Assembly (NCBI GenBank): GCA_016720425.1 | Contig: JADKKQ010000005.1 | Location: 62,001-126,000, forward strand | Length of the DNA: 64,000 nucleotides | From: Betaproteobacteria bacterium | GTDB taxonomy: Bacteria > Pseudomonadota > Gammaproteobacteria > Burkholderiales > Casimicrobiaceae | Direction: 5' to 3' | Shown here: in pieces, positions 61,910 through 64,000 of the stretch | Numbering within the stretch: position 1 is the stretch's first letter | How the letters are laid out: every line of letters begins with the position of its first letter | Notes under the pieces: generated by a model | Told to the model about the DNA's origin: nothing | Databases searched by the model: none | Seen by the model: the letters and a program-made list of their open reading frames with translations, nothing else | Program-made: the position numbers and the translations under genes

Positions 61910-62889
61910 CCACGACCACGACCGCCGCACCGGCCCCTGCCAGCCAGCGCCTGGAACACTTCCCGGTGTCGTTCTTTGCCACGGTGATGGGCACCGCCGG
62001 TCTGGCGATCGCCTGGCACAAGGCGCATCTCGTGCTCGGTGCCCCGGTCGTCGTGGGCGAAGCGATCCTCTATCTCGCCACGGCGCTGTTCGCCGTCCTG
62101 CTGCTGCTCTACGCCGCGAAGTGGCTGCGCCATCCCGGGGCCGTGATGCAGGAGGCCCGGCACCCCGTCCGGATCAATTTCTTTGCCTCGATTTCCATCG
62201 GCCTGCTGTTGCTCGCCATCGGCTGGAGCGGCGGCGAACCCGGGTTCGCACGCGCGCTCTGGGCCGCCGGGACGCTCTTGCACCTCGCCTTCACGCTGAT
62301 GGCGATGTCGAGCTGGATCCATCACTCGCACTACGAGATCAAGCACGCCAATCCGGCCTGGTTCATCCCCGTGGTCGGCAACATCATCGTGCCGCTGGTC
62401 GGCGTGCGCTTCGCTCCTCTCGAGCTGTCCTGGTTCTTCTTCAGCATCGGCATCGTCTTCTGGCCGGTGTTGCTCTCGATCATCCTCTATCGGCTGTTCT
62501 TTCACCCGGCCCTGCCGGAGCGCCTTACGCCCACGCTGTTCATCCTGCTGGCACCCCCCGCGGTGGGGTGTCTGGCGTGGATGGCGCTCACCGGGCAGGT
62601 GGATGCGTTTGCCCGGATCCTCTTCTACTGCTCGCTGTTTCTGCTGCTGCTGCTCGGTGTCGGTGCCATGCGCTTCCTGCGCGCACCGTTCTATCTCTCG
62701 TCCTGGGCGTACTCGTTTCCGCTGGCCGCCGTGACCATCGTCACGCTGGCGATGGCGGAAGCGCTGCACGCCGATGTTCTTCGCGCACTGGCCGCGGCGC
62801 TGCTCGGGCTGGTCAGCATCGTCGTCGCGGCACTGGTCGCGCGCACCGTCGTCGCCGCGATGCGCGGCGAAATCTGCGTTCCGGAGTGA
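61906..62889 (+). CDS. TDT/TehA-SLAC1-family anion channel
   Basis: The 327-residue protein has ten membrane helices and the TehA/SLAC1 opening LEHFPVSFFATVMGTAGLAIAW. The mid-protein segment VGNIIVPLVGV is also typical. The family moves anions: tellurite (TehA), malate (Mae1), sulfite (Ssu1) or chloride and nitrate (SLAC1). Paired by overlap with an MBL protein of the persulfide dioxygenase type, sulfite export is an attractive but unproven role. The ATG overlaps the upstream stop. Confidence 0.9.
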   Translation: MTTTTTAAPAPASQRLEHFPVSFFATVMGTAGLAIAWHKAHLVLGAPVVVGEAILYLATALFAVLLLLYAAKWLRHPGAVMQEARHPVRINFFASISIGLLLLAIGWSGGEPGFARALWAAGTLLHLAFTLMAMSSWIHHSHYEIKHANPAWFIPVVGNIIVPLVGVRFAPLELSWFFFSIGIVFWPVLLSIILYRLFFHPALPERLTPTLFILLAPPAVGCLAWMALTGQVDAFARILFYCSLFLLLLLGVGAMRFLRAPFYLSSWAYSFPLAAVTIVTLAMAEALHADVLRALAAALLGLVSIVVAALVARTVVAAMRGEICVPE

Positions 62890-62927
62890 GTCCGTTACGC
62901 TCAACCCCGATCAAAGGCATCCGTCTC

Positions 62928-63350
62928 ATGAAAATCGCCGTCGCCAGTCAGAATCGCCAACAAGTCACCGGCCACGCCGGCCAGTGCCGCAGGTTCTGGA
63001 TCGTCGAAATCGCGGACCAGGCGGTGGTCAGCCGCGCGCTGGTCGAACTCGAGCGCGAAGAGACCTTTCACGCGACCGGCGGCGGCCTTGCGCCGGCGCT
63101 GCAGGGCATCGATCGGCTGATCGCCGGCGGGATGGGGCCGGGACTCCGGCAGCGCCTCGCGGCGCGCGGCGTCACCGCCATCGTCACCACCGAGACCGAC
63201 GTGGACAAGGCGATTGCCGGCGTGCTCGCCGGGACGCTGACCGATGACGCGGCAGCGCACGACGCCGCAGCCGGCGGCCACGAGCACGCGCACGAACACG
63301 AGCCCGGGCACCAACACGGGCACGCCTGCGGCTGCGGCCATCGGCACTGA
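62928..63350 (+). CDS. NifX/NifB-like Fe-Mo-cofactor-type binding protein with His-rich tail
   Basis: The 140-residue protein has the dinitrogenase-cofactor fold (MKIAVASQNRQQVTGHAGQCRRFWI, then GIDRLIAGGMGPGLRQRLAARG). It ends with a His-rich tail GGHEHAHEHEPGHQHGHACGCGHRH that also has a CxC. Proteins of this fold bind FeMo-cofactor precursors or other Mo, Cu or Fe-S clusters. No nitrogenase genes are in the window. As the last gene of the sigma-54 cluster it suggests that a metal cofactor is involved. Confidence 0.9.
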   Translation: MKIAVASQNRQQVTGHAGQCRRFWIVEIADQAVVSRALVELEREETFHATGGGLAPALQGIDRLIAGGMGPGLRQRLAARGVTAIVTTETDVDKAIAGVLAGTLTDDAAAHDAAAGGHEHAHEHEPGHQHGHACGCGHRH

Positions 63351-63418
63351 GCACGGCAGCTCCCTGCGGTAATGGCCGGATTTCCGGCCCGCCCCGCATC
63401 GACGCCGACCGCGACGCC

Positions 63419-63452
63419 AAAAACCAGGCCCCGGTCGCGCCGGGGCCTGGTC
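63419..63452 (-). terminator. Rho-independent terminator for the BMP-family gene
   Basis: ACCAGGCCCCGG and CCGGGGCCTGGT form a 12-bp perfect stem with a 5-base loop, followed on the minus strand by five T. It lies between the convergent NifX-like and BMP-family genes. Confidence 0.88.
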
Positions 63453-63492
63453 GAGGGCGAGCGGGCGCCGCGTCGCCGGCGCCGCGGGCAGG

Positions 63493-64000
63493 CTATTTGG
63501 GCAGCTTGCCCTGCACGCCTTCGACGTAGTAGTCCATCTTCGACAGCGTGCCGTCGTCCATCACCTTGCCGGCGGCGAGGCGTTCCTTGCCGTCGTTGTC
63601 CTTGACGGGGCCGGTGAACGGGTGGAACTTGCCGGCGCCGATGTCGGCCGACGTCTTGTTGACGAGGTCCTGGACGTCCTGCGGCACGACCTTGTTGAAC
63701 GGCGCCATCTTGATCATGCCGTCCTTGATCCCGCCCCAGACGTTGTCCCGCTTCCACTTGCCGTCGAGCTGCGACTGCGCGACCTTGGTGTAATACGCGC
63801 CCCACTGGTGGGTGACCGCGGTCAGCTGCGCGTTGGGGCCGTACTTCGACATGTCGGAGTGGTATCCGACCGCGTACACCTTCTTGGCTTCCGCCGCCTG
63901 CACCGCGGCGGTCGAGTCGGTGTGGTGCGTGACGACGTCGGCGCCCTGCGAGATCAGCGTGTCGGCGGCCTCGCGCTCGCGACCCGGGTCGAACCACGAG
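63493..64000 (-). CDS. BMP/Med-family ABC transporter substrate-binding protein, C-terminal part
   Basis: The frame continues past the right edge, and about 168 residues are visible. It shows the BMP-family pattern: SWFDPGREREAADTLISQGADVVTHHTDS, AAEAKKVYAVGYHSDMSKYGP, TAVTHQWGAYYTKVAQ and the C-terminal PVKDNDGKERLAAGKVMDDG. These periplasmic proteins bind purine nucleosides or related compounds for ABC uptake. The start shown by the first GTG in the window (63903) is internal and not the real start. A strong terminator follows. Confidence 0.9.
   Translation of the reverse strand, partial: SWFDPGREREAADTLISQGADVVTHHTDSTAAVQAAEAKKVYAVGYHSDMSKYGPNAQLTAVTHQWGAYYTKVAQSQLDGKWKRDNVWGGIKDGMIKMAPFNKVVPQDVQDLVNKTSADIGAGKFHPFTGPVKDNDGKERLAAGKVMDDGTLSKMDYYVEGVQGKLPK

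Overview
The window is strongly GC-rich chromosomal DNA. It most likely comes from a betaproteobacterium of the Rhodocyclales/Burkholderiales kind. This is inferred from the hupSLC...hyp gene order, an EarP/EF-P pair with Arg32, a RegB/RegA redox pair and an MtrA/MtrB electron conduit. No rRNA, tRNA, CRISPR array, phage or insertion-sequence transposase was seen.

Layout. 1-3.8 kb: the end of a 2,4-dienoyl-CoA reductase gene, a FadL-type porin and two YeeE/YedE sulfur transporters. 4.5-8.1 kb: a decaheme cytochrome (MtrA type) and its outer-membrane barrel (MtrB type), the latter carrying an extra OmpA domain. 8.3-10.4 kb: a TerB/DUF697-like protein ending in a long poly-G tract, a cyclic-nucleotide-binding protein and a START/COQ10-like protein. 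10.8-27.3 kb: one long operon for an oxygen-tolerant-type uptake [NiFe] hydrogenase (hupSLC, an orphan HigA-like gene, hupDFGHIJK, hypABFCDE, hypX). 27.4-28.7 kb: two tandem small cytochromes c and a small secreted Ala/Lys-rich protein. 28.8-34.5 kb (minus): a Psr/Phs-type molybdoenzyme operon with Fe-S, NrfD, ArsR and cytochrome-rhodanese genes, three of them frameshifted. 34.9-37.2 kb: a rhodanese lipoprotein and a TPR protein. 37.4-39.3 kb: RegB/RegA, followed by a hairpin element. 39.4-45.2 kb: pyrE, then two M20 amidohydrolases, a DcuC-like carrier and dipeptidase E. 45.3-55.5 kb: efp-earP, a DsbA-like protein, a CDF transporter, DUF1850, an amidohydrolase, Ada, a patatin lipoprotein, an aldehyde dehydrogenase and a MaoC hydratase. 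55.5-63.4 kb: a sigma-54 activator divergent from a consensus -24/-12 promoter that heads an eight-gene cluster of largely unknown function. The right edge holds part of a BMP-family substrate-binding protein.

How the parts work together. The window is rich in redox functions: hydrogen oxidation, extracellular or iron electron exchange, sulfur-compound transport, rhodanese transfer and a sulfur-type molybdoenzyme. Inverted repeats of the form TTGAY-N4-RTCAA (FNR/DNR type) lie upstream of mtrAB, hupSLC, the rhodanese lipoprotein and the yeeE pair, with weaker versions before hupD and the psr-like operon, which suggests shared oxygen or nitric-oxide control.

The best candidate for an undescribed system is the sigma-54 cluster at 57.1-63.4 kb. 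It encodes a novel protein with a Cys/His-rich tail, a twin-arginine-like microprotein, a ten-helix membrane protein, a 38-residue membrane peptide, a Tat-exported metallo-beta-lactamase-fold protein, a second MBL protein with a damaged metal motif, a TehA/SLAC1-type anion channel and a NifX-like protein with a histidine tail.

Sequence quality. Six genes carry a frameshift; five look like the loss of one base and one looks like a gain. Together with a 42-bp G tract this suggests uncorrected sequencing indels, so broken genes here should not be taken as real decay without checking.
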